Part shown: in pieces, positions 7,786 through 16,689 of the stretch
Numbering within the stretch: the stretch's first letter is position 1
How the letters are laid out: the number at the start of each line of letters is the position of its first letter
NCBI GenBank assembly: GCA_002786225.1
Contig: PEQN01000011.1
Location: 1-64,000 of the forward strand
DNA length: 64,000 nt
Direction of reading: 5' to 3'
DNA from: Leptospira sp.
GTDB taxonomy: Bacteria; Spirochaetota; Leptospiria; Leptospirales; Leptospiraceae
The notes under the pieces: generated by a model
Database searches by the model: none
Told to the model about the DNA's origin: nothing
The model's input: the letters and a program-made list of their open reading frames with translations, nothing else
Program-made: the position numbers and the translations under genes

Positions 7786-8715
7786 TCAAAAACTTGGAAT
7801 GAATTCTTTCAAAAATCCATCCACTATAGCCTCATATTTTGCATAATCTTTGTTAATCGATTTACCATGTTCAGCCCCCCAATCAGTGATGAAAATTTTC
7901 TTTTGGGAATTTTGAATTTCATCATAAATGATTTGAGAATGCGCAAAGGGGGTGTAGGCATCGGTATTTGAATGAATCAATAAAACAGGAACTTCTATGG
8001 AAGCAGCATATTTCTTTGGACTCACATCCTCTGGATCAAAATCTGCCTTCTTACCAGCTATAAAAAGTGCCATGGGTGCAAATAAACGAACAATAGGTCC
8101 ATAAATGTCTACTCCTTTTTTCGTAACGATAGTTTCCATATCAGAGTAAGGTGAATCGGCAATAACAAAGGCTACTTTTTTACCTAATCCCATAGTCATT
8201 AAAGCTGTTGCTGCTCCATAGGATTCACCGAGTACACCTATCTTATTTTCAGGAATTTGAGAAATATCTGAAAAAGTATCTATCCCATTTTCTAAATCAA
8301 ACTTTTCATAAAATCCAAAGGTTCCATAAGCTCCACCGGACTCACCATGCCTTCTATGATCAAAGGCAAAGATGTCACAACCTCTCTTCCAGAACAAGGG
8401 GGAGTATTTTAGGACGGACCATCGTGTTCTCCCATAACCATGCAAAAGCAGAACTCCACATTTTTTGGGTTTAGGATTTTTAAAATACCATGCTTTGAGA
8501 GTTACAGGACCGTTTTGGAAAGAAAAATCTTCAGGTCTTGGTAGACCTAAGGATTGGAATGTTAGGTTGTCTAATCTTTTTTGATCTTCCACCAAGCTAA
8601 ATTTTCTGAATTCGACCACTTCTGATGCAAAAAAACTACTTATACCCAAATACAAAGCCAAGAGCAGTAGTAAAAAACTATTTACTAGTAGTATCTTTTT
8701 AAGTTTAGAACTCAT
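7786..8715 (-). CDS. Membrane-anchored alpha/beta hydrolase
   Basis: A 309-residue alpha/beta hydrolase with an N-terminal hydrophobic anchor (residues 8-27). The core shows LLLHGYGRTRWS (oxyanion-hole strand), FDHRRHGESGG, the nucleophile elbow GESYGAA (GxSxG, near residue 164), an acidic residue in SNTDAYTPF and a His in GAEHGKS, giving a full Ser-Asp-His triad. It resembles the BAAT/Bem46-like group of serine hydrolases acting on esters or amides at the membrane. Its ATG overlaps the stop of the upstream gene by 4 bases (ATGA), so the two are translationally coupled. Confidence 0.82.
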   Translation of the reverse strand: MSSKLKKILLVNSFLLLLLALYLGISSFFASEVVEFRKFSLVEDQKRLDNLTFQSLGLPRPEDFSFQNGPVTLKAWYFKNPKPKKCGVLLLHGYGRTRWSVLKYSPLFWKRGCDIFAFDHRRHGESGGAYGTFGFYEKFDLENGIDTFSDISQIPENKIGVLGESYGAATALMTMGLGKKVAFVIADSPYSDMETIVTKKGVDIYGPIVRLFAPMALFIAGKKADFDPEDVSPKKYAASIEVPVLLIHSNTDAYTPFAHSQIIYDEIQNSQKKIFITDWGAEHGKSINKDYAKYEAIVDGFLKEFIPSF

Positions 8716-9407
8716 AAAGGAAGTCCAGATTTTTTATATGCTTCTTCTTTTTCCCTTTGGATTTGAGCCGCTTGGGATTTGATGCCATCTAATACATCTT
8801 TGAACTTTTTATCCATTTCTTCATCTTCTCCACCTTGGGCATCGATAAGATATTCAATGATTTGCAATCTATCTTGGGATTGCTTTTCTAAGTTGCTGTA
8901 ATAGAATTCTATTTCATCTGGTCTGGCATTATTAGCGAAAACATTTCGCATGCTCTCTGCTAATTTATCATTTTTTGCCTGCTCGGCTGCCTTAACTTCT
9001 GGAGTGAGCCTTTTCGGAATCAAATTATTGTCAGGAAAGAGATCTCTTAAACGATCGAATTGAGCCATAGCCTCTTCGGGATAAGGCTTTCCCGTTTGAG
9101 GGTTGATGGGGATTTCTCCATTGGGAGTTGCAGCCAGGGGAGCTGAGCCATCTTCTTCATACCTGAGTCCACCAGATTCATAAAAATCAGAATCAAATAC
9201 TGATTTGCTATTCTCTCCACGAGTTCCCATGAAATTGTTTCCTTTATTGGAGGAAGAACCTGCGGCAGGTCCACCCAACAGAAAGGAGAGATCTTCTGAT
9301 TTTAATTTTTCTTTCTTTTTGCTACCGCCAGAATTTAAAAGAAAAGTCAAAAGAATTATAAATGCGAAAAATATTCCAATATAAGTCAGTTTTTTCTGAA
9401 TACCCAT
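8712..9407 (-). CDS. Single-pass membrane protein, unknown
   Basis: A 231-residue protein with an N-terminal transmembrane segment (residues 8-24) followed by a basic stretch, a Gly/Ser-rich low-complexity linker (residues 40-90) and a charged helical C-terminus (about 130-231), which has coiled-coil character. The topology suggests an anchor with a helical domain. It begins the operon with the alpha/beta hydrolase, to which it is coupled by an ATGA overlap. I do not recognise a family; a role connected with the hydrolase is only suggested by position. Confidence 0.6.
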   Translation of the reverse strand: MGIQKKLTYIGIFFAFIILLTFLLNSGGSKKKEKLKSEDLSFLLGGPAAGSSSNKGNNFMGTRGENSKSVFDSDFYESGGLRYEEDGSAPLAATPNGEIPINPQTGKPYPEEAMAQFDRLRDLFPDNNLIPKRLTPEVKAAEQAKNDKLAESMRNVFANNARPDEIEFYYSNLEKQSQDRLQIIEYLIDAQGGEDEEMDKKFKDVLDGIKSQAAQIQREKEEAYKKSGLPL

Positions 9408-9451
9408 GTTTCTCCTTTACTTGGGAAGTTTTTTTTAAAATCTATCCTTAA

Positions 9452-10168
9452 ATGCACTGGTTTTTTGGAAAGATTATTCAAATCGTAATTTTATCCATAT
9501 GTTTGGTTCGATGCGGCACGAATACCGATACTCCTGTAGCACCTTTCGTATTCTTGGTACCAGTAGCTGTCCCACAGATTCTCACTGTTCTTCCTTCTAC
9601 GAGCAATGTGAAGCAGGATCTTACTTTAGACCTTGCTAATTTACAGATCAATCCCAAACCAGAGTATATTTTAAAGTATTTTATTACCAACCGTGAGCCT
9701 CAATTTGTAGGCTACAATCTATATATTACAACTTCCACTCCTTCTATTGCTGAGACCCTAACTGGAGAATATTTAGAACAAGGCATACCACCTTCTTTTC
9801 CTGCCCTTCCTATCCAAGCATCAACTGAGGCTAATAGGCTAGTAGTTCAGAAAGTAAAGAACCAAGTTCCACCTCCTGGCATGATTCCTTTCCAAAAATG
9901 CCAGGTTTATACCTTTTCATTGCGTTCTTTTTTAAGCACAGGACTTCTTTCCAATCCATCCACAGCAGTGAGCCGCTGCTCTTCTATTGCTCCTACACTT
10001 TGTCCAGCAGGAAGTGGATGCAATCCAGAAGCCTGTACAATCGCTTCTTGTACAAACCGTTTAAATTGCCCCGTGGGAACTATTTGCAATCCATGCAATT
10101 ATCCTGGAACAGAAGAATTTGGTTGTCCTTGTCCAGAGGGAGTGAATCCTCCTGGTTGCTACCGCTAA
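9452..10168 (+). CDS. Cys-rich probable lipoprotein
   Basis: A 238-residue exported protein. The N-terminal hydrophobic stretch ends SICLVRCG, a loose lipobox of the kind spirochaetes tolerate, so Cys21 may be lipidated. The middle (about 45-165) looks like a fibronectin-like extracellular beta domain. The last 65 residues hold about twelve cysteines in short spacings (CPAGSGCNPEACTIASC), resembling small disulphide-rich modules. It is followed after 2 bases by rsmI, an unrelated housekeeping gene. The function is unknown; surface location is inferred. Confidence 0.6.
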   Translation: MHWFFGKIIQIVILSICLVRCGTNTDTPVAPFVFLVPVAVPQILTVLPSTSNVKQDLTLDLANLQINPKPEYILKYFITNREPQFVGYNLYITTSTPSIAETLTGEYLEQGIPPSFPALPIQASTEANRLVVQKVKNQVPPPGMIPFQKCQVYTFSLRSFLSTGLLSNPSTAVSRCSSIAPTLCPAGSGCNPEACTIASCTNRLNCPVGTICNPCNYPGTEEFGCPCPEGVNPPGCYR

Positions 10169-10170
10169 AC

Positions 10171-10887
10171 ATGTCTAGCAAAGAAAGACCAGAGGGAGAA
10201 TTCTACTCTGTGGCAACTCCCATAGGCAACAGGGAAGATATTACACTGAGAGCAATACATATTTTAAAGAATTCAGACCTGATTCTCTGTGAGGATTCTA
10301 GAATTACCATTCCCCTTCTCAGACATCTACAAATTGAAACACCTGCCAAAACCCTTCACAAACCCAAAACGGATGACTATTTTGACTGGATTTGGGAAGG
10401 TTTACAATCCGGGAAGAACTATAGTTTGGTTTCAGATGCTGGAACACCGGGGCTATCCGATCCTGGATCCCATGTGATTCGTTACCTGAGGTCAAAAGGT
10501 TTTGAACCCAAGGCAATTCCTGGCCCTTCTGCCTTGGCTAGCTTGATTTCTATTTCTGGATTCCAAGCCAATCCTACCCTTTTTTTAGGATTTATCTCAG
10601 AAAAAAAAGGGAAAAAGCGATCTCAATTAGAGAAAGCCCGTGAAACGGATGGTTTGATCGTCTTCTATGAATCTGTTCATAAACTTCCTGTTCTTCTCGA
10701 AATGCTAGTAGACATCTTCCCTGATAAGGAATTGATTGTAGGAAGGGAATTGACAAAAATCCATGAAGAATCAATTTACTACAAGAGTCCTAAGGAATGT
10801 TTCGAAAAACCGCCCCTAGCAAAAGGTGAATTTACGTTTTTAATTAATAATCATTCAAAATTTTCACTAAAGGCATCCAGAGACTAG
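10171..10887 (+). CDS. rsmI: 16S rRNA 2'-O-ribose C1402 methyltransferase
   Basis: A 238-residue tetrapyrrole-methylase-fold enzyme that methylates the ribose of C1402 in the 16S rRNA decoding centre. Family motifs are present in order: ATPIGNREDITLRA at the N-terminus, LCEDSRI, SDAGTPGLSDPG for SAM binding, and IPGPSAL. Length is slightly below the E. coli enzyme (286) because the C-terminal extension is short. A much longer in-frame reading extends upstream, but it runs through the Cys-rich gene. The ATG at 10171, 2 bases after that gene's stop, starts where the family does. Confidence 0.93.
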   Translation: MSSKERPEGEFYSVATPIGNREDITLRAIHILKNSDLILCEDSRITIPLLRHLQIETPAKTLHKPKTDDYFDWIWEGLQSGKNYSLVSDAGTPGLSDPGSHVIRYLRSKGFEPKAIPGPSALASLISISGFQANPTLFLGFISEKKGKKRSQLEKARETDGLIVFYESVHKLPVLLEMLVDIFPDKELIVGRELTKIHEESIYYKSPKECFEKPPLAKGEFTFLINNHSKFSLKASRD

Positions 10888-10894
10888 CCGATAC
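10868..10894 (+). promoter_or_regulatory. Sigma-28 (FliA) promoter of flgM
   Basis: TAAA (10868-10871), exactly 15 bases, then GCCGATAC (10887-10894). This matches the flagellar sigma-28 consensus TAAA-N15-GCCGATAA except for the last base. It overlaps the stop codon of rsmI and lies 21 bases upstream of flgM, which is a classical class 3 flagellar gene. Confidence 0.8.
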
Positions 10895-10915
10895 TTAATA
10901 TAGAGGATAGGAATA

Positions 10916-11236
10916 ATGAATATAGATAGAGTCGGAAGAATTGGTGGTTCTGGTTACGAACCCAAAAAAACACAAAGTGTTCAGAAGCAAGATACTGGCT
11001 TGCAACAAGATAGTATTACGATATCAGATACTGCTAAACAACTTTCTTTAGAAGCGAAAGTTAGACAGGAAGTGACTACAATTGCAAAGCAAATTGTAAA
11101 TCAACCTGAAACACAAGAGAGAGCTGATAAGCTTAAAGAAGTGAAAGAAAGATTAAAGAATGGCGAATACGAAGAATTAAGTCCTGAAGTATTAAATAAA
11201 ATTTCAGAAAGGATATCAGAAGTATTTCTCGGCTAA
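10916..11236 (+). CDS. flgM: Anti-sigma-28 factor FlgM
   Basis: A 106-residue, highly charged protein with the FlgM pattern: a disordered N-terminus with DSITISDTAKQLS and a C-terminal helical sigma-binding half with ADKLKEVKERLKNGEY. FlgM holds FliA inactive until it is exported through the finished hook-basal body, timing late flagellar genes. A spaced ribosome binding site (AGGATAGGA) precedes the ATG. The sigma-28-type promoter just upstream means flgM is itself controlled by the factor it inhibits, a known feedback. No other flagellar structural gene is nearby. Confidence 0.88.
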   Translation: MNIDRVGRIGGSGYEPKKTQSVQKQDTGLQQDSITISDTAKQLSLEAKVRQEVTTIAKQIVNQPETQERADKLKEVKERLKNGEYEELSPEVLNKISERISEVFLG

Positions 11237-11276
11237 TCGGAGAAAACTTGCTTATCCTTAAGACTATATCCTCTAA

Positions 11277-12443
11277 ATGCCAGTCTTACCGGAATGGGTT
11301 AACTTTCATTTTCCCCCAAAAATACACTTTGAAATAGACTGTACTTACAAGACTGGGAACTTTGTCAAACAGATAGGTTCCCGGATTATTCTGCTCTCCA
11401 CTCAAAAAGAGATGGAGAATCCAGATGAACTAACAATAATTAAAACAAGTTTAGAAAAACACTGCGATGGAGTTATTGTATACGATGATATAGAAGACAT
11501 CCCAAGTTATAAGGATTTAGATTCAGCTGCATATTTTGCAAGAATAGCCAATGCCAACTGCATTGTTGTCTATGGATCTTTTGAGTCTATTAATGCAGGT
11601 AAGGCGATATCAATTCTTGCTACTAATGATGGCTTTGCGGAAGAAATTTTTTCTGGTAGAAAAATTATAAAAAATAATCCACTGCCCTTAGTGATTATAC
11701 CTACCCGCCCTGTCATGGGAAATGAAGCAAGTCCTTTCTTTAGTGTTGTGGATGATAGAGATAGGAATAGAAAATATTTCGCAAATGAAATGATTTTTCC
11801 TAAACTTATTATCTGTGATCCAAAAATCTCATCAGGCCTAAGTACTACAGAAATAGCAAAGACAGGAATCGCCATACTTTCTGCTTCTGTTGATTCTCTA
11901 TTATCTAAGTATTCTAATGAATTGACCAATTCAAATGCATTAAGAGCAATCGAGCTTGTATCTAAAAATATAGTACCTGCCATAAGAGACCTTAAAAGTG
12001 TAGCTCCAAAAAGTGCTTTATACTCAGCAAGTATCTTAGCAGGAATTGCTCAGTCAGTAAGTTCGCTAGGTCTTTGTTATGCGCTTTCCTTATCAGCAAC
12101 AACAATCACAAATCTAGATGTATTTCAATCTATGTCTATTCTTCTACCACATGTTATGGAATACAATCTTACTTCATCAGCAGGTAAATATGTATTAATT
12201 GCAAAGGCTTTAGATGAGGATGTTTCAAATATATCTGTAATTGAGGCAGCAATCAAGGCTGTAGAAGGAATTCGTAAAATCTACCTTGAATTGAAGATTC
12301 CTCAAAGGCTTTCTGAATATGAAGTTAAAAAAATTGATCTCCCTGGAATTGCAACTCTTGCTTCTACCTATTCTTTCTTAGATAGTTTACCAAGAGAACT
12401 TCCTAAGAATGAAATTGAAACTATCTTAGTAGCTGCATTCTAA
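11277..12443 (+). CDS. Degenerate iron-alcohol-dehydrogenase-fold protein
   Basis: A 388-residue protein following the iron-containing alcohol dehydrogenase fold: an N-terminal nucleotide domain, IPTRPVMGNEASPFF (usual IPTTAGTGSE) near residue 141, and ILLPHVMEYN near residue 288. Key residues are gone. The GGGS cofactor loop reads VYGSFESINAGKA, the metal Asp and His of GMDALTH are replaced in TGIAILSA (about residues 196-203), and no His occurs between residue 62 and 292, so the two further ligand His are also absent. It is unlikely to be a metal-dependent dehydrogenase and may be structural or regulatory. It follows flgM closely and overlaps the next small gene by 1 base. Confidence 0.72.
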   Translation: MPVLPEWVNFHFPPKIHFEIDCTYKTGNFVKQIGSRIILLSTQKEMENPDELTIIKTSLEKHCDGVIVYDDIEDIPSYKDLDSAAYFARIANANCIVVYGSFESINAGKAISILATNDGFAEEIFSGRKIIKNNPLPLVIIPTRPVMGNEASPFFSVVDDRDRNRKYFANEMIFPKLIICDPKISSGLSTTEIAKTGIAILSASVDSLLSKYSNELTNSNALRAIELVSKNIVPAIRDLKSVAPKSALYSASILAGIAQSVSSLGLCYALSLSATTITNLDVFQSMSILLPHVMEYNLTSSAGKYVLIAKALDEDVSNISVIEAAIKAVEGIRKIYLELKIPQRLSEYEVKKIDLPGIATLASTYSFLDSLPRELPKNEIETILVAAF

Positions 12444-12682
12444 TGATTCAACTGACTTCTTTTGAAAAAGAATTGCAATTAGAATTTACTCTAAGCGACC
12501 GTGATGCTAGAAGAATGGACAGAGTGGTCACCGATATTGCAGCTTTGGTTGGAATGGATAAGTTTGAAGTATTCGATTTTTTGAAGTTTGGCTGTGAAGA
12601 AGAATTGAGTCAGCTTAAGATAGACTATGATTGGAAAAGGTTACAGAAAAGCATACAATTCCGATTGAAAAAGCAAACTTGA
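12443..12682 (+). CDS. Small helical protein coupled to the ADH-like gene, unknown
   Basis: A 79-residue protein whose ATG shares the last base of the preceding stop codon (TAATG), so the two are likely translationally coupled. It is rich in charged residues, predicted mostly helical, with no signal or membrane segment. FTLSDRDARRMDRVVTDIAALVG could be a small DNA- or protein-binding helix bundle, but I recognise no family. Tight coupling suggests it works with the degenerate dehydrogenase-like protein. Confidence 0.5.
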   Translation: MIQLTSFEKELQLEFTLSDRDARRMDRVVTDIAALVGMDKFEVFDFLKFGCEEELSQLKIDYDWKRLQKSIQFRLKKQT

Positions 12683-12703
12683 TTTTGCTTACTGGAATAA
12701 TTC

Positions 12704-14641
12704 ATGGAAATTCCCTACTCCCAAGCCTTTGATGATATCTATTATTCATCAGATGGAGGAATCGCAGAAACACAATTTGTATTTATTGAGAGCAATCAGA
12801 TCCTAGAACGTTGGAGTCTTTCCAAAGATCCAATCTTCACTATCTGTGAAACAGGATTTGGAACAGGTCTTAATTTCCTATACACTTGGAAGCTGTGGGA
12901 AGAATTTCAGAATAAACACAATACTTTTTCTGATGAAGAATCAGATTCCACTTCCCAAAAAAGAGAATCTAAAATAAATTCTTTGCGTTGGCTGCATTTT
13001 ATTTCAACAGAAGCATTTCCTCTGAGTGGATCTGATATTTATAAATACCTACATGGAATTCCAGAAATTTCAGAACAATTGAAAATCTTTCTTGCAAAAT
13101 ACAATTTGTATTCTCCTGCTTTTTATAGATTTATTTTCCCAGAATCTCGAATCACATTGACCTTGCTATATGGAGATATAAATAATACCTTACCTGAATT
13201 GGTTGCGAGTGTTGATGCTTGGTACTTAGATGGATTTGCACCAAGTAAGAATCCAGAAATGTGGTCAGATACAGTCTTCCAAGAAATGGCAAGACTTAGC
13301 CACTTAGGAACAAGTTTTGCAACTTACACTTCTTCCTCTGTTGTAAGAAAGGGACTTAAGTCTGCAGGATTCCATGTTCAGAAAAAAAATGGTTTCGGTA
13401 AAAAACGTGAAATGTGTTTTGGATACTACCATACTAAAGAAGAATCTACAACTTTAGATTCAGAATTTAATTCCCAACATTTATGGAAGAATGAATTTTC
13501 TATTGCTGGGGCGGGAGTATCTGGTGCAAGTCTTGCTTTTGCTTTTAAGCAAAGATCGATTCCAGTTACTGTTTATGATCATATCGGTATTGCAGAAGAA
13601 GCTTCAGGTAATCCAGTTGGCATATTCTACCCCCATCTAAGCAAGTTCCCAACACCAGCTTCCCAATTTTCCCTGGCTTCATTTTACTATGCGGATCAAT
13701 TGCTAAGTAGTCTGGATTCAAGCCAAAAAGAAAAAATCATTTCCCAAGAAGGATTGCTATTTAAAATCAACAGTGAAGAGAAAGCAAACCGCTATAAGAA
13801 GAGCCTAGAATCTCATTCTCTACCTGAGAAGATAGCAAAACTTACCAAGCATGAGTCATTAGGTGAATGCATTTTCTTTGCTAAGGCGAGAAGTTTAGAT
13901 CCCAAGTCTTATGTTAATTATTTATTAACTAATGTAATGTTTATCAATAAAATTCTACCTGATCAATCAGTGGATAAGTCTTTAGAACTTAATTCAAACA
14001 AATACCTAAAGAAACCTAATAATTTGGTATATTGCAATTCATACCACTTAAAAAATAAAGAATCAACTCAAGAACTACCAATTAAAAAAGTTAGAGGCCA
14101 GTTGTATTACTCGGATGATAATGATCCAATCTTCCCTTTTTTAAATTCCTTTGCTTACCCAATTAGCTCAGATTCTTATATGGCTAAGGACACGAAAAAT
14201 CGTTTTATACTTGGTTCCACCTTTGATGAATTCAAAACGGAAAGAGCTTGGAGTGAGCAAGACGAAGAAACCATCCTGCAAAGAGCTATGGAATTGATAG
14301 AGCATCCAAGCCCACCAAATTTTATGGAAATTATTGAAGAAAGGAAATCTAGATTTATAGAGTATAATAAAATAAAAAACCAGGATAGCATTGAATCGAA
14401 TCTATACAGAATTTCACACCGAAGTCAATCCAAGGATAGAAATCCTATCATTGGAAATCACAATGGAACTTGGGTCATGACAGCTTTGGGTTCTAGAGGA
14501 CTAGTTACTTCCTTGTTAGGTGGAGAAATACTTGCCTCACTGATTCTCAAAGAACCAGTTCCTGTTCCCAAATCTATTTTACAATCTTTGAGTCCAGTAC
14601 GTTTTTCCAAAAAGAAGTCCATTGCTCTAATTCAAGAATAG
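12704..14641 (+). CDS. mnmC: Bifunctional tRNA wobble-uridine modification enzyme MnmC
   Basis: A 645-residue two-domain enzyme completing mnm5s2U34 in tRNA. The N-terminal methyltransferase (about 1-250) shows MEIPYSQAFDDIYYSS, the SAM motif ETGFGTGLNFL, the catalytic region WYLDGFAPSKNPEMW and GFGKKREM. The C-terminal FAD-dependent oxidoreductase (about 265-645) starts with the dinucleotide motif AGAGVSGASLA and ends with GSRGLVTSLLGGE. Domain order and length match E. coli MnmC (about 670). Its 3' end overlaps the convergent lpxK by 68 bases. A long linker-like Lys/Asn/Ser stretch near residue 420-450 is lineage-specific. Confidence 0.93.
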   Translation: MEIPYSQAFDDIYYSSDGGIAETQFVFIESNQILERWSLSKDPIFTICETGFGTGLNFLYTWKLWEEFQNKHNTFSDEESDSTSQKRESKINSLRWLHFISTEAFPLSGSDIYKYLHGIPEISEQLKIFLAKYNLYSPAFYRFIFPESRITLTLLYGDINNTLPELVASVDAWYLDGFAPSKNPEMWSDTVFQEMARLSHLGTSFATYTSSSVVRKGLKSAGFHVQKKNGFGKKREMCFGYYHTKEESTTLDSEFNSQHLWKNEFSIAGAGVSGASLAFAFKQRSIPVTVYDHIGIAEEASGNPVGIFYPHLSKFPTPASQFSLASFYYADQLLSSLDSSQKEKIISQEGLLFKINSEEKANRYKKSLESHSLPEKIAKLTKHESLGECIFFAKARSLDPKSYVNYLLTNVMFINKILPDQSVDKSLELNSNKYLKKPNNLVYCNSYHLKNKESTQELPIKKVRGQLYYSDDNDPIFPFLNSFAYPISSDSYMAKDTKNRFILGSTFDEFKTERAWSEQDEETILQRAMELIEHPSPPNFMEIIEERKSRFIEYNKIKNQDSIESNLYRISHRSQSKDRNPIIGNHNGTWVMTALGSRGLVTSLLGGEILASLILKEPVPVPKSILQSLSPVRFSKKKSIALIQE

Positions 14642-15689
14642 ATGATTCTATTTTAAGAAAAAAGATTTTATTTTCGTATTCAGGTTTGATTCTAGAATAA
14701 ATTTTCACAAAATCCTTCTCAGTACAAATTAATATATCATAATGCTCTAATTTTTGAAACAAGTTTTCGAGTTCAGATTCTGGGAAGTTATAATGATCCT
14801 TATATTGTTTACATTCCAGTTCTCCAGGATTTTCATCTTGGATAGATTTGAAAAAGGAAGAAGGTGAAGCCAAGCCACAGAATGCGAAAACTCTTTTCCC
14901 TTCTAGAAATTTATGTCCGTATTTATATTCATTTTCTAGTTTTCGCAAATCCATCCAAACTTTTTTATTATAATATCCTAATTTAGACTCTTGGGCATGG
15001 AAAATACTAAGATGAGGAAATTTTCTAAGAATACGCTTTTCCCAATTGCTATCGTAATGAATTCGGCCATTAGCAAATCTACATCTTGTAAAAATTAAAA
15101 CATTTGCACGTACCAAGGATTTTTCCGTTTCCCTAAGTCTTCCAATGGGAAGTGTCAGCCCATTTTCTATAGGTTTCCTTCCATCCACCAATACAATATC
15201 TATATCTCTAGCTATCGCAAGATGCTGGAAGCCATCATCTAAAATAAGAATAGATTTGTAATCTTTCTTGTTTGTTAGTATTTTACTATCAGGGCTCTCA
15301 TTTGCATGGCGAGAAAATCGGTGAAAACTTAGAACTCTATTTGATCCAATGATTACTTCCGCCTCTCTAAGCTCTTGCTTAATTAGAAAAGGTTCGTCAC
15401 CCACTTCATCTGCACTTGAATGCAATTCAACCACAGCACCCGAATTAGAAAGCTTACTTCCATAGCCTCTAGAAAGAATGGTAACCTCAGAATTTGTATA
15501 AATTGAATTGATAAGCTTTGTTAAGTGAATTGTAAATGGAGTTTTCCCTGTTCCACCAACCGAGAGATTTCCAACTGAGATAATTAAATCCATAGTAAGC
15601 CGAATTGGTTGTTTCCTTTTTTGATTGAAGTAGAAAATCACTTGATACAAAAGAGAAAGCGGATAGAGTAGATATAGAAGAAAAACCAT
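14574..15689 (-). CDS. lpxK: Tetraacyldisaccharide 4'-kinase LpxK
   Basis: A 371-residue kinase that phosphorylates the 4' position of the lipid A disaccharide precursor at the inner membrane. The N-terminal membrane helix (residues 1-20) is followed by the Walker A segment VGNLSVGGTGKTPF near residue 40, SRGYGSK, DEPFLI, DDGFQHL and LPIGRLRE, all LpxK hallmarks. The gene points to an LPS-bearing outer membrane, which among spirochaetes favours Leptospira-type organisms. It is convergent and overlapping with mnmC at its 3' end. Its start lies 1 base from the divergent lipoprotein gene. Confidence 0.93.
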   Translation of the reverse strand: MVFLLYLLYPLSLLYQVIFYFNQKRKQPIRLTMDLIISVGNLSVGGTGKTPFTIHLTKLINSIYTNSEVTILSRGYGSKLSNSGAVVELHSSADEVGDEPFLIKQELREAEVIIGSNRVLSFHRFSRHANESPDSKILTNKKDYKSILILDDGFQHLAIARDIDIVLVDGRKPIENGLTLPIGRLRETEKSLVRANVLIFTRCRFANGRIHYDSNWEKRILRKFPHLSIFHAQESKLGYYNKKVWMDLRKLENEYKYGHKFLEGKRVFAFCGLASPSSFFKSIQDENPGELECKQYKDHYNFPESELENLFQKLEHYDILICTEKDFVKIYSRIKPEYENKIFFLKIESSILELEQWTSFWKNVLDSKIVK

Positions 15690-15690
15690 T

Positions 15691-16335
15691 ATGAGTAAGA
15701 TAATACCAGGTCTTGGAATCTTAAGTCTATTCCTTTTCCTTCTGTCCTGTGGTTCAAATCATGAATTCACAAAGACAGCAGAAAGTTTTGGAATAGAAGA
15801 ATCTAAAAATTATGGCTCAACTTATTCCATCCAAGCTTTTTACATTCCCTATGAACAATTGCCTACAATTCGAAAAAGACTTTTAAATTCTTTGGTGCTT
15901 GAGAATCCAAGCAATCGAAAAGATCTTTGGGATAAAATCCAAAATCTGCCTAAGGGGGATTACCTTGGATTCTATCTTTTTCCTGAAACCATGGTTATAC
16001 CTGAATATTTAAGTTTTGGATTCGAATGGAATGGTACTAATATTTATCCTGAGTTTATTTCTTATGCAACTCAGGTAAAAGGAAAAATTGTAAATGAACC
16101 AGGCTTTGTTTGGATGGGCTCACCTTTTACATTCTATCCACCAGACACCAGAGTATACTCATCTTACCCTGGGCAAAGATACCAATCCACACTAGAGTTC
16201 AATTGGCAGCATGGATATTTGTTTTTATTTTCAATCAAAAATCTCAAGAAAGATCCTGATATTAACAAGTTAAGAGTGATTTCTCCCTTCGGAGGTATGG
16301 CAGATTTTTCTTGGAAGAAATTGAATAATGATTAA
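15691..16335 (+). CDS. Lipoprotein, unknown function
   Basis: A 214-residue protein with a lipoprotein signal ([12 protein letters not shown]), lipidated Cys near residue 20. The mature part is rich in aromatic residues and beta-strand patterns and contains [20 protein letters not shown]. No known family is recognised. The gene is divergent from lpxK with only 1 base between starts, so its promoter must lie inside lpxK. It overlaps the 3' end of hisE by 4 bases. Confidence 0.6.
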   Translation: MSKIIPGLGILSLFLFLLSCGSNHEFTKTAESFGIEESKNYGSTYSIQAFYIPYEQLPTIRKRLLNSLVLENPSNRKDLWDKIQNLPKGDYLGFYLFPETMVIPEYLSFGFEWNGTNIYPEFISYATQVKGKIVNEPGFVWMGSPFTFYPPDTRVYSSYPGQRYQSTLEFNWQHGYLFLFSIKNLKKDPDINKLRVISPFGGMADFSWKKLNND

Positions 16336-16640
16336 GAATGTCTTTTTTCCAATTCGTTGATAACATCTTGGAAACTAAGATCTTTTTCAACCAAAAGCAC
16401 TTCTAAGTGAAAGACCAAATCAGCTATCTCATGAAGAAGCTCAGGTTTTGATTCATTCTTACTCGCGATGATGACTTCCCCTGCCTCTTCCCCTACTTTC
16501 TTTAAAATACGATCTAAGCCGTCTCGAAATAAATTGGCAGTATAGGAATTCTGGGGAGGGTTTGCTTTACGCGTTCTCAAAGTATCTTCTAATTTCTTGA
16601 TAAAATCCATGGTTAGGCTTATATTCTGACCAGTATCCAT
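16332..16640 (-). CDS. hisE: Phosphoribosyl-ATP pyrophosphatase
   Basis: HisE hydrolyses phosphoribosyl-ATP to phosphoribosyl-AMP, the second step of histidine synthesis. Motifs are the helix [17 protein letters not shown], then [17 protein letters not shown] with the metal-binding Glu pairs, and [17 protein letters not shown]. Two starts are plausible: ATG at 16640 (102 residues) and ATG at 16610 (92 residues, beginning MDFIKKLED). Longer readings would run into the divergent thioredoxin gene. It stands alone, about 35 kb from hisB-hisH-hisA, so the pathway is scattered in this genome. Confidence 0.9.
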   Translation of the reverse strand: MDTGQNISLTMDFIKKLEDTLRTRKANPPQNSYTANLFRDGLDRILKKVGEEAGEVIIASKNESKPELLHEIADLVFHLEVLLVEKDLSFQDVINELEKRHS

Positions 16641-16689
16641 TGAGAAAAGCGAAAAAATGGCTCTAAGTTCGAAGTCTAATAGTTGAATT

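Noticed and set aside
9898..10170. Upstream extension of the rsmI frame
   Set aside because: It lies inside the Cys-rich lipoprotein gene in another frame, and RsmI proteins start at the later ATG.
15750..15775. GGTTCAAATC, a tRNA T-loop-like string
   Set aside because: It is in the signal-peptide region of a lipoprotein gene and no cloverleaf can be drawn around it.
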